DNA of 64,000 nt, from NCBI RefSeq assembly GCF_033568475.1, contig NW_027331831.1:5084001-5148000 (forward strand), given 5' to 3'. This DNA comes from Henckelia pumila. Lineage: Eukaryota; Streptophyta; Magnoliopsida; Lamiales; Gesneriaceae. The position numbers were made by a program, and so were the translations under genes. Below the pieces are notes generated by a model, which saw nothing but the letters and a program-made list of their open reading frames with translations, ran no database searches and was not told where the DNA came from. Positions 46,128 to 59,130 of the stretch are shown piece by piece (the first letter of the stretch is position 1; each line of letters begins with the position of its first letter).

Positions 46128-46443
46128 AAAATTATTTGATAAAATTGAAACCATGTAACTAGAGCAAATTGAAATTATCCCTGCAATTGGTTCAAAACTT
46201 CAACTGCAGGTGTAGCAGTACGATACGCAGTCGTTTAGATGTGTGCCAAAAGCCCAAAACCATTCTTTTATGTGAGCTAAGCCCATTTATCTCGGCCCAG
46301 ATAACGGGCTTTCAATTATGACAAGCCCAAATATAAATACGGTCACTTGAACTCATTTCCCCCCACGAGCCCTAAACCCCCTGCTTCCACTCCGACTGAA
46401 AACCCTAGAGAGGGATTCGGATTGATTTTTGGAATTTGCGAAG
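46128..46443. promoter_or_regulatory. Compact divergent promoter of PTH2 and SmB
   Basis: Several site II-type motifs (AGCCCA at about 46251 and 46280, GGCCCA at about 46294, GGGCTT at about 46307, AGCCCA at about 46324), a TATAAATA at 46332-46339 and a telo-box AAACCCTAG at 46400-46408 lie in 316 bp. Site II plus telo-box is the usual signature of plant translation and RNA-processing genes active in dividing cells. Confidence 0.6.
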
Positions 46444-47286
46444 ATGTCGATGTCTAAGAGCTCGAAAATGCTTCAATACATCAATTATCGCATGCGGGTG
46501 ACTATACAGGACGGCCGCCAGCTTGTCGGGAAGTTCATGGCGTTCGATCGGCACATGAATCTTGTTCTCGGAGACTGCGAAGAGTTTCGCAAGCTGCCTC
46601 CGACGAAGGGTTCCAAGGAAGAACGGGAAGACCGCCGTACTCTTGGCCTTGTTCTCCTCCGTGGCGAAGAAGTGATTTCACTCATGGTGGAGGGCCCTCC
46701 GCCGCCAGACGAGTCGAGGCTCAAACCTACTGGCGCTAATGCTGTTTCTGGCCCTGGAATTGGTCGCGCTGCGGGCCGAGGTGTTCCCACTGGACCGTTG
46801 ATTCAAGCCCAGCCAGGACTTGCTGGGCCAGTGAGGGGCGTTGGTGGGCCGGCTCCTGGAATGATGCAGCCCCAGATTTCGCGGCCGCCGCAGATCTCTG
46901 TGCCTCCGATGTCATACCCACCTCAGCCACAGGTGGTGAGACCTCCAAGCATGCCGCCGCCTGGTGGGTTTCAGGTGAGGCCGGGGATGCCAGGTGGACA
47001 TATGCCGCCTCCCCCACAACAATTCAGACCTGGAGGTCCGCCTGGGCAGTTTGCTCCACCACCGCAGTTTGGACAGAGGCCTCCGATGATGCCACCGCCT
47101 CAGATGATGAGGGTTCCCCCGCCACCTGGGCCGCCAAGGCCTGGAATGCCTGGACCTCCTCCCCCTGGACAACAGCCACCAAGACCTGGTATGCCACCGC
47201 CTCCTGGTGGTGGGCAGATTCCTATGTTTGGTCCTCCTAGGCCTGGAATGCCTCCTCCGCCAAATGCTCCACAGAATCAGCAGTAG
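46444..47286 (+). CDS. SmB: Small nuclear ribonucleoprotein-associated protein B (SmB/B')
   Basis: A core Sm protein of the U1, U2, U4 and U5 spliceosomal snRNPs, acting in the nucleus. It has 280 residues in one exon. The N-terminal Sm fold is clear: Sm1 with [34 protein letters not shown] and Sm2 with [20 protein letters not shown] (about residues 9-85; each is family-typical). A long Pro/Gly/Met-rich tail follows with repeated PPGMPPPP-like units, ending in Gln-Gln. The ATG at 46444 is chosen because the upstream in-frame extension begins with TTG and the family starts MSMSKSSKM. An Arg-Gly pair motif (GRAAGRG) follows the Sm domain. Confidence 0.95.
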   Translation: MSMSKSSKMLQYINYRMRVTIQDGRQLVGKFMAFDRHMNLVLGDCEEFRKLPPTKGSKEEREDRRTLGLVLLRGEEVISLMVEGPPPPDESRLKPTGANAVSGPGIGRAAGRGVPTGPLIQAQPGLAGPVRGVGGPAPGMMQPQISRPPQISVPPMSYPPQPQVVRPPSMPPPGGFQVRPGMPGGHMPPPPQQFRPGGPPGQFAPPPQFGQRPPMMPPPQMMRVPPPPGPPRPGMPGPPPPGQQPPRPGMPPPPGGGQIPMFGPPRPGMPPPPNAPQNQQ

Positions 47287-50200
47287 TAGCGGCTCTAGCA
47301 TTTCTCTTGGTGAGCCCCCTTGTGTTTGGCTTATTTGTTTTATACAAAAGTGTGTTCTCCTTGGTGCTATTAGCAGGAGGGGGAAGTTTAATTGGGGCTA
47401 ACATTTCTGACTTTCCCATGTCAGGATGGGAGGGATGAATGGAACAATTACGTGATTTTGGGTTATTTTTATGTTGCATATTGTGTCTGTGCTTAGCGTT
47501 CTCTGTAATGGAACAATTACGTGACTGGTTTATTATTGTGAATTTGGGTATTTATTAATTTAATCCTCTGGCTTTTGCGCTGGTTAGTGAGTTAATAATC
47601 TGTGAGGATGTGATCAGTTGTCCTTGGTGTTAACAGATTGTCAAGTGAAATGAGTTTGTATCCTAGGTTACTGTTTGGAACTATGAATTGGACTAGAAGT
47701 TTTTGTGACGCTTGTATATTTGCTTGCTAGATCATATGACTAAATGAGTGTTGCATGTTGCGTTAGTATCTCCTGACTTGTGAAGATGATCATATATGGA
47801 ATGGATGTTGCACTCTATTATTTTAGGCTTTCTGTGCTCCATAAGATGTGCATTCATGATTAAACTTGCCATGTATATTATATGTTCGATGCTCTCTCTG
47901 CCTTGTCTTTCCAAACAATCACTTGTCCGCTCATTTCATCCTCCACATAACAAGAAAGTACATGTAAGGATGAAGCGGATGATTGACCCAATAAGTTTTT
48001 GCTTATCTCTGTCAAATCATTAATCCAACGTTTTCTCTGTTGCACTAGCGCTTGTATTGGAAGCTCAAGTATTTGTAGTTATGAAGCGATGCTGAATTTG
48101 TTGTGAATTTGTTGGTTGCTTTGTCAATCAGGTAGAAACTGGTCTTGGTTTGGTCTCTAGTGCCATCAAGCTCGCCTTGGTTGCTGTTGCCATCTGTGTT
48201 TTGAATCTCATATTGTCTCAGGTGTATCTCCAGTTTGGTGGGTTAAAATTATCATGTGAGAATGGCATAATCTTAGACCCGTTATGGTAGTGATGAGATG
48301 TGATTTCTGGTAATCAAGCTTCTTTGGAGATATTTATTTTCATCTAGTTTTAGAGATAGAAAGATACTTTGTCTGAACGAAATTATGTCTTGTAGATTTG
48401 AACATGGATTATGAGGACAGATTTCTTGTCTAACGCGTTTGGAAGCAATTTTATTTTTATATTAGAATAGGTTTCTGAGAGTTTTGGATATACAAATATG
48501 TTTTTGTTTTGGAGCTAAAATTGGTGTTACGCCAAATTTAATTCTAAATAATTGGATTAGTTAGTATAAATCATAATAATATATTAAGATGTCTTGGATC
48601 ATGGATAGGATGATGAAAAATTCATAATGTAGAAATGATAAATGAATACATTTTAATAAGATGATGTTGAATGACATTAAATTTTTTAGAAGTCGAGCTT
48701 TAACATTGGACAAAATAAAGAATTAATCTTTGGCATCAAGGGTGAAGATTTTTGTGAGGAGACAAAAATATGGCTTGAGTAATGGTTATGTTGAGACTTG
48801 AGAGATTCGTAGAGCGGAGAAATTTGGGTTTGTGTTTTCACCTCGCGTCCGAAAACAAGCATAAGTGGTTATGCTCAACAGAATTTAAATTCTAAATTGG
48901 TGCATTTTATAATAATAATAATAATAATAATTGGTGCTTTTTTCACCAATAAAAATTTGACTAATGAATAATGATTATGCTCAACAGAATTTAAGTTTTA
49001 AACAGACACTGAATCACATGTACTGGCGTAAAAAATTTGTACTTGCTCAACAGAGACGGATTTGTCCTACCATATTTCGTTTATATGGTCTAAACTGTTA
49101 CTCAAATAGTTGTAAACAGATTTAATTTGATTTTTCATATTGTCTAGTGTATAATGTATTGTATCACATGAGAAGACGAGGTGATTTTCCTTGTAGCCAG
49201 CCATAGGATAGATCGTTAAGTATCGCTTGGTTTGTAATTGAAATGATGAAAATGTATAATATAAGAATGATAAATCAATATTATACTTAATAAGATAACG
49301 ATTCATGATATTAATTTTTTATAGAACTTGAGCTAAACATTAAACGAAACAAAAATATTTAATCAATCAATATCTTATCATCCATAAAGTCGTTATCTTA
49401 AAATAAAAAAGACGTGTATCATGCGCTCAAACATGTCTAAAATATATGTTATTTTCAAACTATCATAAAATAGACAAAATGCCAAAAACATCCGCACACA
49501 AACGCATTGTATTAAAGTGTGTACATCTTGGTATAGTAAACAACAACAGGGTCACATGGGGGGCTCCAAATCCTCCTCTGCCGCCAAAATCACTAAATTT
49601 TTACACAACTCGTCTCCGCCTCTCATACATTTTTATCCTTTGGAACAATTGGACATTCCATTTTGCGTGCAATAATAGTCTTTTTAAATTTTAAAAAGTA
49701 GTTAAATTGAATACCAAAAGAAGTATACCAATTTTTCCCAAAAAAATGAGTTAGGTAGTTTTGAAGAGCGTTTAGAAAACATTTTTAAATTTTTTTTAAA
49801 AAAAAAAAATTTTCAAACACTATTTTAATATACTTACACTCGATTCAATCGAGTGCAACGCGGATACTTACATAACGGGGGGAAAAAAAAAGGAAAAAAG
49901 TTGGGCCCGTGCGTCAATTTTGGGGAAAGAGTGGAAGACAAAAGGCGAATAAATGCATAGTACAGTTTTGTCTTTCCAATTTATTTATTTTTATTTGTTA
50001 TAATATTATCTATTATTATTTTATTTTTTCGGGCCCTCGTGAATCGATTCGTGCCTATCAGTGGTGGGTAAAACGTTGCATGGGATGTACATGTTACATG
50101 TACGATTTGACATTCATAATTTATTTTGTTGTTATTATTATTATTTTTTTTATTTTTTTTATTTGATGCACATGTTATTTAAATTCGATCAAATGTTTTT

Positions 50201-50520
50201 TGTTCTTTTGTTAGTTTAAATGTATACTTAGATTATTTTCAAAAAAAAATTTATACTTAGATTTGCATTACATAGACCATGGGACTCTAAAGAATAATTT
50301 ATTAAGCTCTAATTTGTAGGTAGTATACTATTCGGGATAATCAATTATATAGATTTTTTTAGCTATCTCAGATATACAATTTAGTTTTATATTTAGATGA
50401 CAGTGTTTTTCTTGTTTCTTAATAATACACAATTATTAATTAAGTTTAGAAAAACATAATTCAAATGAGTAAAAATTATTTTGGTGCATGAACGATTGAT
50501 AAAATGTAAAATTGGTATAT
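47287..50520. other. Intergenic DNA downstream of SmB
   Basis: 3' UTR and A/T-rich sequence. Two diverged direct copies of one repeat lie at about 48580-48745 and 49205-49385 (shared GATGAAAA...AATGATAAAT... and TAATAAGAT...). A direct duplication of TATGCTCAACAGAATTTAA at about 48868 and 48975 flanks an (ATA)n run. A short palindrome CACTCGATTCAATCGAGTG lies near 49847. No gene recognised. Confidence 0.4.
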
Positions 50521-51758
50521 GAACTTGTTGGAACATACGCAGTTTTTAATATTGACAAAACTAAGTTAAATTCATATGTCAACTGATCTTATCCAGCATC
50601 AAAAGTAAAGCGAGGCGAATGCATAGACTGGACAAGCTAAACTGTAGACATCAACTGAGTTGATTGTTGACCAAAAAGGCTCAACCGAAGATATGAAGTA
50701 AACTGCATTCAGTTTAAGGAGCTAAACGGAATCAGTTTCCCAAAAGCCATACTGCTCCAACTAACTGCACTGCTACAGTCGACTCAAACTGATATATCAA
50801 AGCTAAATGAATGTTCGACTAAACTATTCATAAGACTGTGTGATTGTTACATCAGTTTAACTCTTATGCATAAGATCATATGTACAGATCTGACGCCGCA
50901 AAATCAGAGCACAACAATGTACCAACAACGTCAGAAAATATACGAGGAAAAGATAACTTAACGGCTTCAATTTGAATTTGAAAGAGTCGTTACCCGCCAA
51001 GTATAAATTCACATTCTGGTGTGCTTGAAATACATTCGGCTCCTTAGAGATCTACTCGCGCAAATACATTCAAGCTATCAAGAGTTAAACTGAATTTTTT
51101 CAGTTTACCAATAGACATTCAGTCGAGGAATTCAAAGCTTACTTCAAAGAATACATCAAGAAGCCGAAGAACACAAACACGCATATCAGTACATCAAACA
51201 AAGTAAAGAATCATTTTGTACTAAGTGTTGTGTCGTACTACAAGTGTTGTATTAGTTTATCAGTTGAGGTACTGTAAACTTCGTTATAACAAGAATCAGT
51301 CGAGGGCTGAGTTCTTGAATCTAGGAGTTCTAAGATAGACAATTGTGTGTAAGTCCTAGTTTTGAATTGTGTTGTTGCAAAGTGTTGTAATAGTCAAAGT
51401 CTTTTAGAGTGAATCCTTTCGAAGTGGAAGAAGGGGTGACGTAGGAGTACTGAAATTTCCGAACATCCAGAAACAAACACTTGTATTTATTACTTTCAGT
51501 CGATCATTCTTACACACTCACCAATCCATTTGGTCACTGTTTTAATCTGTTAGTTGGCATTATTCCGCACATATTATTTGTTTGTCAATTAACATCGACA
51601 TGCGAGAAGAAAACAGTTCAGTTGACCAACCTCAACTGAACTCAGTCTTAAATATTAAAGGGGTCAACTGCTAAAGGGTCAATTAGTTTACCATACCGAT
51701 TCATTGTCGAGTAACATCAAAGCAGTTTACCCACCCCCAAACTGATCCTAACAGAACT
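50521..51758 (+). mobile_element. Solo LTR (1228 bp), probably Ty1/copia, with target duplication
   Basis: Body 50526-51753 starts TGTTGGAACATA and ends GATCCTAACA (TG...CA, inverted TGTT.GG/CC.AACA ends). The perfect 5-bp duplication GAACT lies at 50521-50525 and 51754-51758. There is no internal region, so it arose by LTR-LTR recombination. A TATAAATT lies at about 51004-51011. AACTG/CAGTT motifs are strongly over-represented. The superfamily call rests on the LTR ends only. Confidence 0.85.
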
Positions 51759-51965
51759 ATTGAAATTGTTTAATTGAAATTTATTTACTTAAATTGATTT
51801 TAAATACATTATTGTTATTAAATTCAACTAGATGCATATTTCGTTTTAAATTATTTTACTGATTAATTAAAATTATAAAAATAAATTCATGTTTACTATA
51901 GTACTATAAAAACGAAATTGAATCATTCATGTAAAAAGTATTCAACATTGTATATCATAAATGAA

Positions 51966-51982
51966 AACACACACACACACAA

Positions 51983-52041
<59 letters not shown>
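51966..52041. repeat. (CA)n/(TA)n microsatellite
   Basis: A CA run changing into a long TA run. Confidence 0.95.
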
Positions 52042-52045
<4 letters not shown>

Positions 52046-53702
52046 ACAAAAAATCTATATCCTATAGAGGTCAGAACAGCAACAGTAACACGACATCACA
52101 TGAACCTTGCTTATTTTCTCGATTTATACAATTATTATTGCCTAAAATTTATATACTTGGTTTAGACATTTTTAACAAATTACAAGGTTTTTAATTATAT
52201 TTTTAATTAAATATTTAAATAAAAAATGTTTATTTATAATATTATTATAAATATCATGATTATATTTTAGTTAAATATATTCTGATTTATTGATAAATTA
52301 TAATTTTATTAATATAAACGATAATATTATAATATGGATAATAGAAAAAATTATCATTTTATTATACATTTATAAATATTTTTTAATATATTATCTTTGA
52401 ATATATAATTTTTCAGTTATTATTATATATATATTTATTTATAACGTATGTGTACATGAATGTTTGTATTAATTAATATTTATAATGTATCTTGCAATGA
52501 GTAATATTTTTTTATAATATTTAAATAAATATAAATTCATTATTATAATTATAATCAATAAAATAATTTTAGAAATTAAAATGCGTATCTATATGAATTT
52601 GACAAAAAAAAAAGAGTTTAAAATAATTCAAGTAAAGGGTAAAATTAGATTGTGTAACCATTTTCAATAGTTTATATATCAATTTGACATTTTATCAATA
52701 GTTCGAGTAATAAAATAAATATTATCGTAATTTTAATTGATTAAATATGGGCAAAGTAGGAAGTTTGTTTGTAAACTTTGTTTTTTTAAATTATTTTCTT
52801 AATATATACGCGTGGAAAAAAATAACAAAGTGTAAATATATATATTTGAGACGGGGACTATATTCTCAAAACGAAACAAAAATAGTTCGATTTGTTGGAT
52901 ATATATGGCATGTAATTCCGTTTTGCACTTTAGCATGATCAATAATATATTCTTTTTGGCAATTTTAGTTATTAAATTTTGATGTTAATTATTTTACCCT
53001 TTTTTTAAAGTTGTTGACGTTTTTGGCAATCGACCCATTTTTTTTTTAAATGTCATGGTAACAGGCTGATCGCTGCTGTTATGATCTTTTGGTGCAACAA
53101 CCTGCAAAATCACGTTAGTCAGGTAAAATGAACTGGGTAAGTCCTGTGCAACAGATCAATTCAAAAAAGTATTGACAGAAAAAATCGAACACTTAATTAC
53201 TAACCAAATGTTTACTTACTTCACCAATTAAACACTTCTTAAGGTCGCAATCCTCCCATATTTTTTTCGAAAACAGGGTGATGCGAAAAAATTAACGGGG
53301 CCTTAGAAAGTGCCAAATGAAATTAATCTAATTTTTAATATAGATAAAATCTGAAAATGCTATATTAAAAATTAGATTGAAATACACTTATGTAAATACA
53401 AAAATTTAAAAATAAATTTATGTTTTTAGTGATGTAATTTATTTTTATTCATTTTTTGTCTTTTCTTGACTGAAATTTATATCTTTTTGGCGGATATGTC
53501 GAACCCCGTGGGTGGCATGTCAGTTTTTTATTGGCCAATCATGTGGGCCCCATTTTATTGGCCAATCATGTGGGCCCTGACTGACATGATTGGCCAATAA
53601 AAAACTGACACGCTTCCCATGAGGTAGTATCCCATGGGTAGCATCGACATATCCACAAACAGGGGAAATTTTATCAAGGGAGGGCAACCGAATAAAACCA
53701 AA

Positions 53703-53709
<7 letters not shown>

Positions 53710-53756
<47 letters not shown>
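53710..53756. repeat. (TA)n microsatellite
   Basis: An uninterrupted TA run of nearly 50 bp. Confidence 0.95.
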
Positions 53757-53760
<4 letters not shown>

Positions 53761-54576
53761 GCCTTTTTTATTTGATATTTTCTGAAAATAATTAATAATA
53801 ACTTCATTCGACAAACTAAAAAAATATATATTTTTTTTGTATAAGTAATTAATATTCGTTATAATTTTAACCGCAAAAAAATTTCAAACTCACAAACTTG
53901 TAAGAAAATGAGTATGCCACATCTTTTTTCATTAACTTTTTTTTTATGTTTAAAATACTTAAAATCTATTTGTATTTAGGTTAAAAACTTAGTGTTAGGG
54001 CTTCAATTTTTTAAAACTAGGGGCCACAAATTTTTAAGTCATTTTGTACATATTAAACAATAAAAATTAACTTAATTTTTTTGAATTTTCTATTTTATTT
54101 TGGTGTTTGCTTCTTATTAATGTATGTTCATAAATTATCATTTTTAAATATAGGAATATATTAGTAATTTTATTAAAAAAAATTTAAGGAGGGGCAATTT
54201 CCCCCCGTTCCCACTTAGTGGCACTGCCACTGTCCACAAGTGGAGCTCACATGATTGGCCAATAAAAAACTGACACGCACTGCAGCATCGATTTTTTCGG
54301 TAGATGAGATCCTAGCATATAGGTAATACCTAAATCATGCATTCAACGTTTTGTATTTTTACACATAGGCGTAATTAATTATATATTATTGACGTGACAA
54401 ATCATAGGACATTAGATCTATCATTGGGTTATTACTCATATGTTAGGTTGAAATGTACCGATTTTTTCCTTGTTGGCATGGCTCGTGTGACATGGAATTT
54501 TGAAATGTCATATAATATTAAAAAATCATGACACATGTAAAATGTTAGCATCTTTTCAAAAAATCATGTCAATATT

Positions 54577-55808
54577 TACATATGAGGAGAATTATACTTT
54601 GGTCCTGTTATTTGCTTATTTTCCATTTTTTGTCCTGTTAAAATTAAATTTGTAATTTTAGTCATGTAACTTGCATTTTTTTTTATTTTTGGTCATATTA
54701 ACATTGAATTCACATTTTTAGTCCGGTAACTTACATGAGTTTTTCATTTTAAGTCATGTTAACACTGAATTTACAATTTTAGTCATGTAACTTGCATTCT
54801 TTTTCATTTTTAGTCTTGTTTACATTCAATTTTCATTTTTTTGTCCTATAACTTCCATATATTTTTATTTTTAGTCATGTTATTGATGAAGTTACATTTT
54901 TAATTCCATAAATTTCATAATTTTTTATATTTTTAATCATAATATATTATGATTTACAAATTTTAAAATTTTTAAAATTTTAATGAATTAAATAAAAAAC
55001 AATCAACTAAAAATTATTCAAAATATTTTTACCCTAAATATCATCTTATAAAATACATAATATAAATAAAACTATTAATCTAATGTGAATCATGTTTTTT
55101 TTCGGTTTAGTTTTTATATATATAATCTGAAATCGAACCATATAATTTTTTATTTTAAAATGTATATCCGAACTCCAAAATTCGATTTTCGATTCGGTAT
55201 TTTGTTTCTTGGGTTTGGAAATCGAATTTTGGAGTTCGGATATAAATTTTTTTAAAACATTATATAGTTCAATTTTAAATTATATATATCAAAACTAAAC
55301 CCAAAAAAACATGATTCACATTAGATTAATAGTTTTATTTATATTATGTATTTTATAAGATGATATTTAGCATAAAAATATTTTGAATAATTTTTAGTTG
55401 ATTGTTTTTTATTTAATTCATTTAAATTTTAAAAGTTTTAAAATATGTAAATCATTATATATTATGATTAAAAATATAAAAATATAAATTCATCGATAAC
55501 ATCACTAAAAATAAAAGTATATGGAAGTAACAGGACAAAAAAAACTGAAAATTCAATGTAAACATGACTAAAAATGAAAAAGGATTCAAATTATAGGACT
55601 AAAATTGTAAATTCAGTGTTAACAGGACTTAAAATGAAAAACTCATGTAAGTTAAGGACTAAAAATGCGAATTCAATGTTAATAGGACCAAAAATGAAAA
55701 AGAATGCAAGTTACAGGACTAAAATTACAAATTTATTTTTAACAGGACCAAAAATAAAAAAATGTGCAAATTACAGGATCAAAAGTATTATTCTCCCTCT
55801 GGTACATA
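54577..55808. mobile_element. Foldback element: about 600-bp inverted arms with a short loop
   Basis: The body is about 54584-55802. The left arm from GAGGAGAATTATACTTTGGTCCTG pairs with the right arm ending in CAGGATCAAAAGTATTATTCTCCCTC (ends only shown), and pairing continues to the centre, where CCGAACTCCAAAATTCGA (about 55168) faces TCGAATTTTGGAGTTCGG (about 55222). Each arm holds four or five degenerate tandem units of about 65 bp built on AGTCATGTAACTTGCATT. TACATA lies just outside both ends (54577-54582, 55803-55808). No protein is encoded; frames inside merely follow the repeat. Confidence 0.8.
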
Positions 55809-57417
55809 AGTAATTTCCGATAGATACATTGGATTTCGGTCAAAATGAAAACCAAAAAATGGGGAAAAAAATCCAAACTAAAAATACAAATTTACTATAT
55901 ATTAACAAGATAAAAAATAGGAACGGTATAAATTACAATACCAAAAAATATAATTATTTATATTATTTCAATCAATCTTATTTTGTGAAATTGAATACTT
56001 TGCGCACATTATATTTTACCTTGGACAAATAATTAATTTTGCAGTGGTGGCTAAGAAAGCGACCACAATCATGATTTCCCAAGTGTAAAAAAAAAATGGT
56101 TTTCTGTACGAATTTGAAGTTTTTTTTCCATAAAATATTGTACGGACGTATGAGGCGCGAAACACAACATTGATTGATTTCACAAATTTTTATTTGCAAA
56201 ATATTATTTTGGTTCATTTTTTTTTTATTATAATTAAGTTTCGAATTCAAGATCTTGTCACATATTTGAAACTTTGGCGAGAGATGAACTACATATCATC
56301 GGCTTATTTTGATTCATTGATAACATTATATTTATATTCACTAATCACTTAGCAATTTTTGTCATTTTGTATGTATTCACTTTTTTTTTTTATTTTTTTG
56401 AATAAACTAGAAATACTCTGAATGGATGCGAAATAGAGAACATGAATATACGATTGAATCCCAGTTCAGATTTGTGTCTATGATATATATGTCTAAATTC
56501 CAATTTTACTGCATTTCAATCCCATTTTGATATGAAGATATATAAAAATCCATGAAAGCAATGTCGATGTCATGAGTATTTTGGAATTTTTTGTATTCTA
56601 TGTCATCAAATTTTAGCTTGAGGTTATTATTTTTTGTTTTTGTTATTAAAAGTTTGATTTTTTATGATGTTACTCTTACATGAAGTCTATGTCGTGTGCT
56701 TGATTCAATGTCCAGCATTTTTGATAAAAACGGTATAAAAAATTACCAAAAACAAAATACAAGACCGAGATACAATTTTAAGAATGTAGAAGACTTTTTC
56801 TCACGTTACATAGGGTAAGTGTCATGCAAAAGTAGAAAACTCATAGAATATAAAATAATTTTGCAAGGAGGAAAAGTGCTTTATTTTAATTTATTTATTT
56901 TGCATAGAAGGTAGGTTAGCTTCAGAGATCAATTTTGATAATATATGGTTTGACGATATATAGATGCGTTAAGTAGAGCTGTCAAAATAAGTTAGATTCG
57001 TCTAATCATTTCGTCCCAACTCCCATCTATATGGCAAGTTACGAAACAACCCAGCCCATCAAATTTATCACAAAATTGGCTTGGTCCACCACATAAAATA
57101 GGTAAATTGGGTCGGTGATTTTTCAACTTGTCCCGTTGACCAATTTTGACAATGCTATGCTTAAAATACATGCACATACTCGCACACTATTTAAACAATT
57201 AATGGGAAAAAAAATCTTGGCATTGATTTGTACATTCTCTGCATACACATAGGCAAGAAAGGGCCTTTTATAATTAGCTACATCTCATAATAATGCAGCA
57301 TGTTATTCAATTTAGGACAAACATACTGTACTCAATTTCATTCCAATACATTGAAAAGTCCACATACATATATAGAAAAAAACCCAATAAAATGTTCCAA
57401 AATCTAACAAACTTTAG
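55809..57417. other. A/T-rich intergenic DNA with an old hAT copy
   Basis: No gene seen. A hAT-like relic lies at 56974-57157. Confidence 0.4.
56974..57157. mobile_element. Old hAT MITE related to the 29.3-kb copy
   Basis: Left end TAGAGCTGTCAAAATAAGT, right end (reversed) TAGCATTGTCAAAATTGGT. The interior has CCCATC/TGGGTCGG motifs like the 29321-29660 element. Flanks GCGTTAAG and TGCTTAAA may be a decayed 8-bp duplication. Confidence 0.5.
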
Positions 57418-58530
57418 GAGTTATTTGCACCAACCATCCCTGTGAAATATTGAAAATGCACATTTCTCCCTTCTGAAATTTTAATAGGCATATTCAACCC
57501 CGACCTTTTAAAAAAATTAGCACATTAATTAATAATTTTTTAAAAACATTATTAATTTATTCTGTTATCATTATTTTATTAAAGTCACTTCGTATTTCCA
57601 ACTTTTTCATTAAACATGCATTCATAAATAAGTATTTAAATAATTTTAAGTACCAAAATATTGAACAAAACTGATAAGTTCAAACATATTGTTTTTTGGA
57701 CTTAGGACTATAAATTATTGAACCAAAATTTATATTTTTCGAGAATATGTATTGCACAATTTGTAATAAATAATAATAAAAAATAACATACTTATATAAT
57801 TCTAAATCGAAAAAGTAACATTCATGAACTTATCATTTGGTTCAATATTTTGGTATTTTTAGATATTTAAATCCTTATTTATGAATCATGTTTAATAAAG
57901 AAGTTGAAAACACTGAAGTGATTTGATAAAATAATGATTTTTTTTAAATAAATTAATTAAAAAGTATAAATTTAAAACTAAAAATAAAATATATAAAATT
58001 AAAAAATTTTGGTACTTATCATTCGCTTATCATTTTGATTTAATATTTTGGTACTTTTAGGTATTTAAATATCGTTTATGAATGAATTTTTAATGGAGAA
58101 GTTGGAAACAAAAAGAAAGTTTAATAAAATAATAATAACAAGATAAAATAATAATATTTTTTTAGAAAACAATTATATAATCATAATAAATTTAAAATTA
58201 AAAATAAAATTAATATAACGAAAAATATTTGCTAAATATTTTATAATTAGATTTTAATAAAAATTATGTATTATGAGTTGAATAAATTTAAAAATTATTT
58301 TCACATGGGTCAAATATGCATTTTTAATATTTCACAGGGGTATTTAATGAAAAAAAAATATCAAAATCTTTGTCCAGTCGCATGAGGGGCGCCTGCGCAA
58401 CAATCACTTATCTGAAGGGGCGAGTGTGCGAATTTTTTAAAAGATCAGGGTTGAAGATGCCTATTAAAATTTTACAGAGGATAAATGTTTATTTTCAATA
58501 TTTCACAGGGGTGAATGGTGCAAATAACTC
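57418..58530. mobile_element. TIR/foldback element 2 (about 1.1 kb)
   Basis: The left end GAGTTATTTGCACCAACCAT and the following 100 bp (CTGTGAAATATTGAAAAT, AATTTTAATAGGCAT, TCAACCCCGACCTTTTAAAA) recur inverted at the right end. Inside are further inverted and direct copies of a segment AAGTTGGAAA...TTTAATAAAATAAT. No coding capacity. The target duplication is not clear. Confidence 0.7.
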
Positions 58531-59130
58531 TTTATAAAAGAGAAGTGCGCATTTTAAATATTTTCAATATCTTTAGTATAGCAAAATAAAACCTTATAAA
58601 GGTTATTGATTTAATTATGTTGGAGAGTGGATTTGAAATTAAAACACAAAAATATACACAAATAACACAAGGAATTTCGGATCATTCGTTCCAATTCTGA
58701 ACCTATTGCTACCGGAAGCTCATTCAGAGCTAGCGGCACCACCGCCAGCATCGTCACTGCCGCCGCCCATCGCGATTTACATCGTCTTGTACACGATTGT
58801 TCCGTAATATGTCAATAATTTTCTGGTTGCAAGAACTGATGAAGACATTTTGTTTGACAGCTGAGCATAATAAATATATAAGAGATATATGAACTGAACA
58901 GAACAGTAGAATGTAACGAACACAACAGTGCATAACAAACGGTTCAATGTAACAATAATTGCGTAATAATTAAGACAATTTGGCACAAAGGAAAAAGCTC
59001 ACGATTAATCATAAAATTAATTGTTAAATTAAAGTGCATTCAAGTGATCAATTTCGTGCTCAACATATTCAACGGATAATAATAATAATAATAATAATAA
59101 TAATTCAAATTTAAGAAGTTAAATGTCTAT
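58531..59130. other. Short intergenic stretch
   Basis: No gene or known element. It includes a GCC/GCA-rich patch at about 58733-58775 and an (AAT)n microsatellite at about 59078-59103. Confidence 0.4.

Larger units (their letters stand above)
51759..54576. other. A/T-rich intergenic DNA with microsatellites and a repeated CCAAT-box segment
   Basis: (CA)n(TA)n at 51966-52041 and (TA)n at 53710-53756. The segment TTTTTTATTGGCCAATCATG occurs at about 53522, with a partial direct copy, and inverted at about 53585 and 54250. No gene. Confidence 0.5.

Noticed and set aside
46485-47301. Minus-strand frames of 90-130 codons opposite SmB
   Set aside because: Antisense shadows of the Pro/Gly-rich SmB tail.
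55574-55813. 79-codon frame with repeated Lys/Asn/Thr-rich units
   Set aside because: It only follows the tandem units of the foldback arm, and the other arm gives no matching frame.
58676-58775. GCC/GCA-rich patch as a possible short exon
   Set aside because: Open frame too short, no splice signals or domain, and no neighbouring exons.
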